From: Blautia sp. MSJ-19
Lineage (GTDB): Bacteria; Bacillota; Clostridia; Lachnospirales; Lachnospiraceae
Assembly (NCBI RefSeq): GCF_018918125.1
Contig: NZ_JAHLQA010000034.1
Span: 124,001 to 188,000, forward strand
Reading direction: 5' to 3'
Length of the DNA stretch: 64,000 nt
Shown here: piece by piece, positions 6,467 to 13,274 of the stretch
Numbering within the stretch: the first letter of the stretch is position 1
How the letters are laid out: the number at the start of each line of letters is the position of its first letter
Translations under genes and position numbers: made by a program
Notes under the pieces: generated by a model
Told to the model about the DNA's origin: nothing
Seen by the model: the letters and a program-made list of their open reading frames with translations, nothing else
The model's database searches: none

Positions 6467-6832
6467 ATGCAGAGCATTGTAGAATTTATCAAAGAAGAAA
6501 TGTCAAACAGAGGAATGACATACGATTTATTGGCAGAAAAAGTAGGGACAACCCGGCAGAATCTTTGGACGAAACTGAATAAGAATACCAGACCAAATTT
6601 CGAGACGGTACGAAAGATTCTTGCAGCTTTAGACTATGATCTGGTGGTTGAGAAAAAGAAAGGTACAGCGGATCCGGGAGAAAAAGAAATTGCAGATTTT
6701 TTTGCAAGTACAGATGAAGAACAGGTCAGCTATGAATGCATTCAGGCATTGTTTGCAACAATGGGGTATTCTCTGAAATTGAAAACTCATAAAATTGAGC
6801 AAAATGTAAAAGAGGGTATTGACAACTACTAA
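6467..6832 (+). CDS. XRE-family helix-turn-helix regulator
   Basis: The product is 121 aa with AGGAGGAAG before the ATG. Residues 1-60 (NRGMTYDLLAEKVGTTRQNL, then NFETVRKILAALDYDLVV) are a complete Cro/C1-type HTH. Residues 70-121 form a C-terminal region probably used for dimerisation. The 3' end of the gene contains the -35 box and upstream operator of promoter copy 3, so transcription of this gene and firing of that promoter are physically entangled. It is the best candidate for the protein that binds the AACTC...GAGTT sites at all three promoters; this is inferred from position, not demonstrated. Confidence 0.8.
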   Translation: MQSIVEFIKEEMSNRGMTYDLLAEKVGTTRQNLWTKLNKNTRPNFETVRKILAALDYDLVVEKKKGTADPGEKEIADFFASTDEEQVSYECIQALFATMGYSLKLKTHKIEQNVKEGIDNY

Positions 6833-6873
6833 CTACGTGTTAAATTATAGTCAAGAACTCAATATAATGAGTT
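6784..6873 (+). promoter_or_regulatory. Promoter copy 3 with flanking operator-like inverted repeats
   Basis: TTGACA (6819-6824), 16 bp, TAAATT (6841-6846). Upstream is AACTCATAAAATTGAGC (6784-6800). Downstream is AACTCA-ATATAA-TGAGTT (6856-6873), the most symmetric copy of the motif. The weaker -10 suggests lower activity than copies 1 and 2. Confidence 0.75.
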
Positions 6874-6915
6874 TTGAGGAATAAGAACTCAGAGTTCTGA
6901 AAGGCAGGTGAGAAA

Positions 6916-7089
6916 GTGGAGGAATACAGCAACATGCCAATGACAGCAAAGGAAGCAGCCAGAGCAATGATGTGGGTAAAAGCACAGGGGCTGAGTGATA
7001 GCAAGGCAATAGAACTTATCAATTTTATCACTGACACAAATGTTCCGAATGGAACAGAGAAAGAGGAAACACCAGAAACAAAAGAATAA
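6916..7089 (+). CDS. Small hypothetical protein (57 aa), GTG start
   Basis: GTG at 6916, with GGCAGGTGAG upstream. It begins VEEYSNMPMTAKEAARAMMW and is helical, with a Glu/Thr-rich tail. It is the first gene after promoter copy 3. An alternative start at the ATG at 6934 is possible but is further from the binding site. Function unknown. Confidence 0.55.
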   Translation: MEEYSNMPMTAKEAARAMMWVKAQGLSDSKAIELINFITDTNVPNGTEKEETPETKE

Positions 7090-7171
7090 GGCTCCGGAGC
7101 CTACCTGAGAAATAGAACCGGAGCCAAAATCCAACGAACCGGGGCGGTTTTCACCTGCCGCCGCCTCGGTT
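7090..7171 (+). other. Two GC-rich intercistronic hairpins
   Basis: GGCTCCGG (7090-7097) pairs with CCGGAGCC (7118-7125). AACCGGGGCGG (7137-7147) pairs with CCGCCTCGGTT (7161-7171) through one G-T. The first is not followed by T. The second is followed by TGATATTAA and is at most a weak terminator. They sit in the 119-bp gap before the zinc-finger gene. Confidence 0.6.
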
Positions 7172-7208
7172 TGATATTAACACAGGGGCAGGAAGAAAAC
7201 AAGGGGGC

Positions 7209-7433
7209 ATGACATTGAATGATGAAATTGTGATCTGCAAAGAATGCAAGAAACCTGAATACTGTGGCGAAATGAGATGGCTCAGTGGTCGGTGTGTATG
7301 TCGAGACTGCTACAAAGCAAATTATGAGCAGGAAACTAAAAGACCTTATACATGGGATGATCTGGACGGGAAGCGTCCAACGATGGATGAATACAGAAAA
7401 CAGGAGCGAAGAAAATGCGAAAATATGAATTGA
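7209..7433 (+). CDS. Small zinc-finger-like protein
   Basis: The product is up to 74 aa. Two CxxC pairs (CKEC near residue 10 and CRDC near 32) fit a single treble-clef or ribbon-type zinc site. The ATG at 7209 is only 1-2 bases from the AAGGGGGC site, so the in-frame TTG at 7215 may be the true start. The C-terminal half (PYTWDDLDGKRPTMDEYRKQ) is charged. The gene overlaps the GHKL-type gene by 19 bases, indicating coupled expression. Function unknown. Confidence 0.6.
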   Translation: MTLNDEIVICKECKKPEYCGEMRWLSGRCVCRDCYKANYEQETKRPYTWDDLDGKRPTMDEYRKQERRKCENMN

Positions 7434-8545
7434 GTATCAGTGCAGATTATGTTCCGGGATGGGGCGTAACAGAAGCAGTAAGAGAGTTCTTCCAGAACTC
7501 CATTGATGAGGAAACCAGAGACAGCAGCAACAAAATGTTATTTGAATATGACAAGGCAGAAGAAAAACTGATAATCGGAAACAAGCATAGCGAACTGGAT
7601 ATTAAAACACTTCTGTTTGGCACGACCACAAAAAATGATGATGATACGATGATTGGGAATCATGGAGAGGGGTACAAGATTGCAACAGTTGTTCTTCTGA
7701 GATTAGGTAAAACAGTTGTATTCAACAATTACTGCAGGCGTGAAGTGTGGAGACCGAGACTGGTAAAATCCAGAAAATATGATGGAGCTTTAGTACCTAC
7801 ATTTTTTGTAGAAACTGCGGCAGTATGGGAGAAGGTACCAGAGCATAGCCTTATGATTGAAATTTCCGGAATTACACCAGAAGAATATGAGGCAGTTAAG
7901 AAGTCCAACCTTCATTTACAGGGAGATTACCAGAAAATCGAAACAATGTATGGAGATATTCTGGAAGGCCCGGAACATAAAGGAAAGATATTTGTCGGAG
8001 GATTATATATCTGTGAGGAATCCAGACTTGACATTGGAGTAGATTTCAAACCATGTTACGTGAGACTGGAAAGAGACAGAAGCATGGTAGATTCATTCGA
8101 TGTTCGCTGGTATGCTTCCAAAATGGTTGAAAATGCTCAGAATGCAGAACTATTGAAAAAATCTATTGATTCATACAGTGGCCAGTTCATCATGTGTGAG
8201 TGCGTACCGGAAGACCTGAAAAATGAGATCGCAGAAGATTTTATCAATGAATATGGTGCGAAGGCCGCACCGGTTACAGACCAGAAAGATATGGAAGCCT
8301 TGAAAAAGAGAGGCTACAAGCCAGTCATTGTTTCCGAGGCAAAGAAAAAAGTTATCCTTGCTTCTACATATTTTGAAGATGTGGAGGAAGAAAACAGAAA
8401 GATCAGAGAATCTCAGAAACCGTTATGTGAAAGATTCTGTGATTTTGCAGAAAGAATCGAATTTAAGCTGAATGAGGACGAAATCATTGAGCTGTACGGA
8501 TTCCTGGATGAATTATCAGACGAAGAGGAGGAAAAGGAAGAATGA
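7415..8545 (+). CDS. GHKL-type (Bergerat fold) ATPase-like protein
   Basis: The product is 376 aa. The N-box EAVREFFQNSIDE (residues 20-32, with Glu24, Asn28 and Asp31) and the glycine motif IGNHGEGYK (80-88) match Hsp90/MutL/histidine-kinase ATPases. The usual D-x-G-x-G element between them reads IIGNKHS here, so the adenine-contacting Asp seems absent and ATP binding may be altered. Residues about 300-376 form a charged helical tail. There is no kinase, MutL-C or Hsp90 middle domain, and no signal or membrane segment. It overlaps the zinc-finger gene upstream and shares ATGA with the gene downstream. Related standalone ATPases occur in phages; the role is unknown. Confidence 0.7.
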   Translation: MRKYELSISADYVPGWGVTEAVREFFQNSIDEETRDSSNKMLFEYDKAEEKLIIGNKHSELDIKTLLFGTTTKNDDDTMIGNHGEGYKIATVVLLRLGKTVVFNNYCRREVWRPRLVKSRKYDGALVPTFFVETAAVWEKVPEHSLMIEISGITPEEYEAVKKSNLHLQGDYQKIETMYGDILEGPEHKGKIFVGGLYICEESRLDIGVDFKPCYVRLERDRSMVDSFDVRWYASKMVENAQNAELLKKSIDSYSGQFIMCECVPEDLKNEIAEDFINEYGAKAAPVTDQKDMEALKKRGYKPVIVSEAKKKVILASTYFEDVEEENRKIRESQKPLCERFCDFAERIEFKLNEDEIIELYGFLDELSDEEEEKEE

Positions 8546-9456
8546 AAGAACGAATCTACTACGAAATCAATGAGCAGTCTGCAAGGTCTGCTCATGAGAT
8601 GATGTCGTTCTGGGATTACAAGGAAGGCAGCCTGACAGAGGAATACAAAGGATATGTTGGCGGGGCGTATGATCTGGCGGACAAGGTTGCTGAAAGCAGA
8701 CCAGAGGAAGCCGACAGGGTATATGGCATTGCAGAGAGATATTCAAAAAAGATGGCTGCCAATCTGAATGATCGAAGTCGCATCGGATGTATGTGTCCAT
8801 CCGTTATGATCTGCGGACCGGCAAACTTTCCAGTAAGGAAGAAAGAAAAACAGAATGCTGCATCCGATAGAAACTATCAAGAGTTCCAGGAAATCCAGAA
8901 GATGCTAAACCGGATCCGAAGCATTGGAAACGGGAAGGGCATTATCAAATCTGGCGATGTGGATGCAGTAGAACGTTTGGAAAAGAAACTGAACGGATTA
9001 AAGGAATTGCAGGAGAAGATGAAAGCTGCAAATACCTATTACAGAAAGAATAAAACTCTGGACGGTTGCCCTGTATTGACACAGGAACAGATTGACAGCC
9101 TGAAAACAGAAATGCAGAAAGATTGGCATTATGAGGACAAGCCTTTTGTCACATACCAGCTTTCAAACAATAATGCAGAGATTCACCGGGTAGAAGGCCG
9201 CATTAAGAAACTCAGAGCGGCTAAAACAGAAGGAAATACCGAGAGTGAAAATGAGTATTTCCGTACCGTAGAAAATGCGGAAATCATGCGTTTACAGCTG
9301 TTCTTTGATGGTAAACCGGAAGTAGAAGTGCGAGATATTCTGAAAAAGAATGGATTTAGATGGAGCCGAAAAAATAATTGCTGGCAGAGACAGCTTACAG
9401 ATAATGCCAGATATTCACTGGAAAGAGTGAAAAAGGAACTGGAGGCGTTGAAATGA
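8542..9456 (+). CDS. Conserved mobile-element protein with C-terminal GFRWS module
   Basis: The product is 304 aa; the start overlaps the previous stop (ATGA). The N-terminal 90 residues contain alternating helices (SARSAHEMMSFWDYKEGS). Residues about 110-180 form a helical bundle or coiled coil. The C-terminus (LQLFFDGKP, then RDILKKNGFRWSRKNNCWQR) is a small module recurrent in phage and plasmid proteins of Firmicutes and often found near methylases. I recognise the family by these signatures but know no established activity. Coupling to the GHKL-type gene suggests a joint function. Confidence 0.65.
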   Translation: MKERIYYEINEQSARSAHEMMSFWDYKEGSLTEEYKGYVGGAYDLADKVAESRPEEADRVYGIAERYSKKMAANLNDRSRIGCMCPSVMICGPANFPVRKKEKQNAASDRNYQEFQEIQKMLNRIRSIGNGKGIIKSGDVDAVERLEKKLNGLKELQEKMKAANTYYRKNKTLDGCPVLTQEQIDSLKTEMQKDWHYEDKPFVTYQLSNNNAEIHRVEGRIKKLRAAKTEGNTESENEYFRTVENAEIMRLQLFFDGKPEVEVRDILKKNGFRWSRKNNCWQRQLTDNARYSLERVKKELEALK

Positions 9457-9665
9457 CAATTCGAGAGGCCGGAAAAGGGATTGTTAAAAAGGGATACGGA
9501 TATTTAAACACATATAGAATTGGATTTACAAATAAAAATGGAGAATCTGATGAGACAGAACTGGATGCTGAAGATATGAATGATCTTGCAAAATTGTGGA
9601 GTTCACTTTGCTCAGAATTTAATTGTAAAGCAAATAGTGTTACATATGTGGAGGTGAAAAGATAA
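9453..9665 (+). CDS. Small hypothetical protein (70 aa)
   Basis: Start and stop overlap the neighbours (ATGA at 9453, and the TAA shares its last base with the next ATG), so it is embedded in a coupled chain. The protein begins MTIREAGKGIVKKGYGYLNT, a short beta-rich domain followed by an acidic helix. No family recognised. Confidence 0.6.
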   Translation: MTIREAGKGIVKKGYGYLNTYRIGFTNKNGESDETELDAEDMNDLAKLWSSLCSEFNCKANSVTYVEVKR

Positions 9666-9976
9666 TGGCAAAAAGACGCATAGGAGGAGGGTACACAACT
9701 ACCAGAGAAGTGTACAAGACCGTAAAGAAATATGATCATCAGCAGTTTGATGCGTTTTGCACACGTGTTTATACAAACGGTTTCAATGATGGCAAAAAAT
9801 CAGTAACAGAAAAACCGGTCAGAACAATTACAGATGAACAGCTTATGGAAGTGATCGGAGAGGTCAAAGGAGTTGGACCGGCACTGAGAGGAAAGATCAA
9901 AGAGGCAATCGAAGCGAAGTTTGGGAGCATAGGAAATGGCAAGAAAACAGAGGAGCAGAAAGGAACAGCTTGCTGA
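9665..9976 (+). CDS. Helix-hairpin-helix small DNA-binding protein
   Basis: The product is 103 aa. Residues about 59-83 (LMEVIGEVKGVGPALRGKIK) form a canonical helix-hairpin-helix with the GVG turn, a non-sequence-specific DNA backbone binder found in repair and recombination proteins. The N-terminal part is basic (MAKRRIGGGY). The gene is overlapped by the next start at 9936. A DNA-binding accessory role is inferred; no nuclease motif is present. Confidence 0.65.
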   Translation: MAKRRIGGGYTTTREVYKTVKKYDHQQFDAFCTRVYTNGFNDGKKSVTEKPVRTITDEQLMEVIGEVKGVGPALRGKIKEAIEAKFGSIGNGKKTEEQKGTAC

Positions 9977-10493
9977 GGTTATCCGGGAATCGCATGAACA
10001 GTGGAAAAGGCTCTGGGAAAATGGCGGCAGCGATCCGTTTTGGACTGATGGAGTAAACCTGAACCTGGTAAGGAATCACATCATATATGGGCGTAGGCTA
10101 TGTGAGGAAGAATTGCAGGAAGGGGATTACCCGGAAGAATACTATTTACCGCTTCCAGAAAAGGTACCACCAAATTATATGGTGAAAAGTGATGAGATCA
10201 GGCGAAAAGCATCTGAGCTTATGCGAAGTATAAAGGAAAATCCAGATTATATAGGATTATTCGAAAAAAGCGAAAAGAGCCAGAAAGAAGCAACCATAAT
10301 CAAATACATCTCTGGATATAGTCAGAGTATTTCAGAAAATGATCTTGTTGCAATGCGAAGATTCGTGCACTGGGATTTTTTAGGAATGATGCAATCCGCA
10401 AAAGAAGAACTGAGAGATACTGCACCGGATGTAAAAATAGAGAAGCCTTTACCAGAAGGACAATTATCAATATTTGATTTATTCAATGTTTAA
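9936..10493 (+). CDS. Hypothetical protein with sliding-clamp-binding tail
   Basis: The product is 185 aa from the ATG at 9936, with GGGAGCATAGGAA upstream, overlapping the previous gene by 41 bases. The body is helical and charged, without a catalytic motif. The C-terminus EGQLSIFDLFNV contains QLSIF, close to the bacterial beta-clamp-binding consensus QL(S/D)LF, in the usual disordered-tail position. This suggests recruitment to the replication clamp and thus a replication or repair function for the element. The motif call rests on sequence similarity and is untested. Confidence 0.6.
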   Translation: MARKQRSRKEQLAEVIRESHEQWKRLWENGGSDPFWTDGVNLNLVRNHIIYGRRLCEEELQEGDYPEEYYLPLPEKVPPNYMVKSDEIRRKASELMRSIKENPDYIGLFEKSEKSQKEATIIKYISGYSQSISENDLVAMRRFVHWDFLGMMQSAKEELRDTAPDVKIEKPLPEGQLSIFDLFNV

Positions 10494-10514
10494 AATACAG
10501 GAGGATTTGACTAA

Positions 10515-11018
10515 ATGAGAGAAAATCTTTTCAAGGCAAAGAGACTTGATAACGGTGAATGGGTAGAAGGATATTACTACAAAATGTCAGAAACCACATA
10601 TTGCTTCAAAGGAGACTATGAAAGAAATCCAGTTCCAACACATCATTATATTGTATTCAGCAGAATGACGGATTGGGGACTGCCAAACGTGTTGTATCAG
10701 GCAGAAATCGTACCGGAAACACTTTGTCAGTACACTGGTCTTACTGATAAGAATGGCGAAAGAATCTGGGAAAATGATATTTTGATGTGTCATGGAAATC
10801 CTATTGAACTTGTAAAAGCTGTGTTCGGTAAGTTTAAAGTAATGAGTATCAGAACAGGGAAGGCAATAGATGAAGTCATTGGATGGCACTACGAAGTCAT
10901 GCCAACAGATGCAATCAGCAGAGCAGAGCCTTTCTGCTATCCAATGCCACTTACAAAATTTTATATTACACGCTGCGAGATGGAAGTAGTCAACAATCCA
11001 GAAATTAAAAAAGCATAG
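10515..11018 (+). CDS. YopX family protein
   Basis: The product is 167 aa with CAGGAGGATTT before the ATG. The N-terminal signature (FKAKRLDNGEWVEGYYY) and the central LCQYTGLTDKNGERIWENDI are diagnostic of the YopX domain, a small beta-rich protein very common in phages and prophages of Gram-positive bacteria (named after Bacillus phage SPbeta YopX). The function is unknown in all members I know. It supports a phage-like origin of the element. It is followed after 12 bases by the DGR-type target gene. Confidence 0.85.
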   Translation: MRENLFKAKRLDNGEWVEGYYYKMSETTYCFKGDYERNPVPTHHYIVFSRMTDWGLPNVLYQAEIVPETLCQYTGLTDKNGERIWENDILMCHGNPIELVKAVFGKFKVMSIRTGKAIDEVIGWHYEVMPTDAISRAEPFCYPMPLTKFYITRCEMEVVNNPEIKKA

Positions 11019-11030
11019 GAGGAAACGAAA

Positions 11031-12191
11031 ATGGCAAAAGCAGTTTTTAAAGCAAGGGAATTTACAGTAAAAGCGAAAGGTTCTAAGGAATTTGTTTCAG
11101 AAGAAATGGTGCGAGCAAAGTTATTTGCCGCAAGAAAAAAGAAGGAAGCGGAATCTATGTCCGTATTTGCTGCGGTTATTAAACCGGAAAAAAGCGGTAC
11201 AGAAGAGAAGATAACACCAACAGATCAGGTGGAGAATGGCGTGGAACATGAAGTCGTAGCAATTTACGATAACGCAGGAATCCCATCATTTATGCACCGT
11301 TTCCGTAAAGTGACAAATAAAGAGCTGTTCGGTGGAAGTGATAAAGTCCATCCGGCATTTATTGTTGGAGGAAAAGAGTACGATTCGATTTATATTTCAG
11401 TTTATCCGAATTGTGAGATCAACGGTAAACCATACAGCCTTCCACATCAGAAGCCTTGGACCAACATTACAAATGATGAAGCATCAAAGGCTTGCTTCTC
11501 CAAAGGCGAGGGCTGGCACATGATGACAAGGGCTGAATGGGGACTGCTTGCAAATCTTAGCCTAAAAGGTGGAACCTTGCCACATGGAAATACGAATTAC
11601 GGAAAGTACCATGCAGATTCGGAAGAAAAAGGCGAACCGATTGATGACAGTGGAAAAACAAAGACAGGATCAGGACCGGCAACATGGACGCATAACCATA
11701 AAATAACCGGAGTGCATGATCTTTGCGGTAACGTATGGGAAATGGTAAGAGGATTACGAATCAAAAATGGTGTTCTGGAAGTAGCAAAGAACAACGATGC
11801 AGCTATGGATATTGACCTGACACCGGAAGGGGATTGCTGGGAGGCAATCAGAGATAATGAGGGAAAAATCGTCAGAATCTCAGTTGATGATGATAACATC
11901 TGCGTTACAACGGATCCGGAGATTGAACAGGACTATACCGGAACACGATGGAGTGATGTACAGATTAACTGCGATAGTGAGCAACTCAAAGAATTGGCAT
12001 TATTCGTAGGGGAACCGGACACATATTGCTATATGGATTGTACAGACGGAGAATATTTGCCGATCTGTGGTGGCAGCTGGAGCCACGCTTCGAATGCTGG
12101 TGTGTTCTGCGTGAGCCTGTACTATTCACGTTCCAGCTCGAGCGCGTACCTCGGCTTCCGCTCCGCTTATTATGGGAAACTGGATAACTGA
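11031..12191 (+). CDS. FGE/SUMF1-type C-type-lectin-fold protein, probable DGR target
   Basis: The product is 386 aa with AGGAGGAAACG before the ATG. Residues about 85-386 follow the formylglycine-generating-enzyme-like fold used by diversity-generating retroelement (DGR) variable proteins: RKVTNKELFGG, GWHMMTRAEW (about 162-171), HDLCGNVWEMVRG (about 232-244) and a terminal GGSW (347-350) to LGFRS (374-378). It lacks evidence of enzymatic FGE function. The last 110 bases look like a DGR variable repeat (see 12069-12176). The N-terminal 80 residues are basic then acidic and may attach the protein to a larger particle. There is no signal peptide, so surface display would need a phage structure or another route. 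Any ligand is unknown. Confidence 0.8.
   Translation: MAKAVFKAREFTVKAKGSKEFVSEEMVRAKLFAARKKKEAESMSVFAAVIKPEKSGTEEKITPTDQVENGVEHEVVAIYDNAGIPSFMHRFRKVTNKELFGGSDKVHPAFIVGGKEYDSIYISVYPNCEINGKPYSLPHQKPWTNITNDEASKACFSKGEGWHMMTRAEWGLLANLSLKGGTLPHGNTNYGKYHADSEEKGEPIDDSGKTKTGSGPATWTHNHKITGVHDLCGNVWEMVRGLRIKNGVLEVAKNNDAAMDIDLTPEGDCWEAIRDNEGKIVRISVDDDNICVTTDPEIEQDYTGTRWSDVQINCDSEQLKELALFVGEPDTYCYMDCTDGEYLPICGGSWSHASNAGVFCVSLYYSRSSSSAYLGFRSAYYGKLDN
12069..12176 (+). repeat. Putative DGR variable repeat (VR)
   Basis: From GGTGGCAGCTGG to the GGCTTCCGC region at the 3' end of the lectin-fold gene. In 12075-12164 only 12 of 90 bases are A, while flanking sequence is A-rich. Codons at lectin surface positions are AGC, CAC, AGC, TAC, TAT, AGC, AGC and TAC (12081, 12084, 12114, 12120, 12123, 12135, 12141, 12147). 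This is what A-to-N mutagenesis of AAC/AAT template codons gives. GC-rich CGGCTTCCGCTCCGCT (12152-12167) is a candidate homing-initiation element. No template repeat was found in the window. Confidence 0.7.
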
Positions 12192-12201
12192 TAAACTGCA
12201 T

Positions 12202-12221
12202 TGCCCTGTGGAAACAGGGCA
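12202..12221 (+). other. 8-bp stem with GGAA tetraloop just after the VR gene
   Basis: TGCCCTGT (12202-12209), GGAA, ACAGGGCA (12214-12221): a perfect stem with a GRNA-type loop starting 10 bases after the stop codon. Published work on Bordetella phage DGR target recognition describes 8-bp stems with 4-nt loops of this type downstream of the variable repeat. Other intercistronic hairpins occur in this element, so it may be coincidental. Confidence 0.65.
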
Positions 12222-12236
12222 GAAAGGATAAAGAAA

Positions 12237-12797
12237 ATGACCGAAGAAAAATATGTTACATACAGACACTTGAAGAAAGGCCAGGAAATATCTGGAGCCA
12301 AGCAGGGAAATTCCTGGCATGGTTTTAAAGGATATGTAAAAGAGATAAATGCAGCTTATGTAATTCTCGAATTATGGAATCCGGGAGGACCAGAAGAACG
12401 GTATCCATCAGAAGAAACTCTGTTCGGAGTAGAAATGACAGAGGATGAGATCAAAGAAAAATACAACAAAATGGCAGGAACAGTTGTAAAAGCAATTCAG
12501 AATTGCCTTGAAAACTACGAAATTGGTTATCACGAAATGTTTAATTCCTGGTTATCATCTGATCCATGGGAAATGGCACAGGCATGTGTGAAGAAAAACC
12601 TGACAATTATTGGAAGCTGCTATGATATTACCCCGAAACATGCAATGTTTTCAGGTGAATTACTGGACGTGGGAATTTGCGCAGAGGATGAGGACGGAGA
12701 CCGCTTCTGGTGTCATTTTGGAAGTAGCGATATAGAAATTATGAAAAGAAGATACGAACGTTACCAGGGATATATGAAAGAAAAAGGAGCGCGGTAA
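12237..12797 (+). CDS. Hypothetical protein (186 aa) after the lectin-fold gene
   Basis: Start ATG at 12237 with GAAAGGATAAAG upstream; an earlier in-frame start at 12201 would overlap the hairpin and lacks a site. N-terminal residues 1-65 read as a small beta-barrel-like domain (HGFKGYVKEINAAYVILELW). The middle (about 75-115) is helical, and the end is charged. It contains no reverse-transcriptase or Avd-like helical-bundle signature. Function unknown. Confidence 0.6.
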   Translation: MTEEKYVTYRHLKKGQEISGAKQGNSWHGFKGYVKEINAAYVILELWNPGGPEERYPSEETLFGVEMTEDEIKEKYNKMAGTVVKAIQNCLENYEIGYHEMFNSWLSSDPWEMAQACVKKNLTIIGSCYDITPKHAMFSGELLDVGICAEDEDGDRFWCHFGSSDIEIMKRRYERYQGYMKEKGAR

Positions 12798-13274
12798 ATG
12801 GAAAGATTAACAGAAGATTCTGCTTTAGAAGGAAGAGCGTGGATAAAGCAGTGTGCGAGTGATTGCCCGTATGATGGTGAATATTGCGGAACGGATGAAT
12901 GCCCTGTGTTGAGTGCAGTATCGAATAAGTTGGGAGAATATGAGAGAGCCGAGGAAGACGGCTTGCTGGTGAGATTACCGTGCAAGGAAGCGTATTCACA
13001 AGAAGGAGACAAGGCTTATCTTATTTATAATAATTCTGAAATTGTCGAATGTACGCATATTGGACTGACAATCAATATGATAAGTGGAAAACCTTATATT
13101 GCGCTTGCCACAGATGAGAGGGTTTCCCCTTATAGAAGATCAGACTTAAACAGAAGCTTTAGTACTACGGAGTGGTGCGATGGTACGACGGAGGTTGAGG
13201 CGAGCGAAATTGGTAAAACTTTATTTTTTGATCTTTGGGAAGCTGAGATGAAACTGAAGGAGATGGAAAAATGA
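12798..13274 (+). CDS. Cys-containing hypothetical phage-type protein (158 aa)
   Basis: ATG directly follows the previous stop, with AAAGGAGCGCG upstream. The N-terminal 50 residues (MERLTEDSALEGRAWIKQCA, then a CP-x-D-G-x-x-CG-x-x-x-CP cluster) and the stretch RLPCKEAYSQEGDKAYLIY match a pattern frequent in small clostridial phage proteins with a metal-binding Cys cluster. The last residues, ending KLKEMEK, overlap the next gene (ATGA). Function unknown. Confidence 0.6.
   Translation: MERLTEDSALEGRAWIKQCASDCPYDGEYCGTDECPVLSAVSNKLGEYERAEEDGLLVRLPCKEAYSQEGDKAYLIYNNSEIVECTHIGLTINMISGKPYIALATDERVSPYRRSDLNRSFSTTEWCDGTTEVEASEIGKTLFFDLWEAEMKLKEMEK

Noticed and set aside
12237-12797. Avd-like DGR accessory protein directly after the target gene
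   Set aside because: The 186-aa product has a beta-rich start and is not the basic four-helix-bundle protein of about 120 aa expected for Avd.
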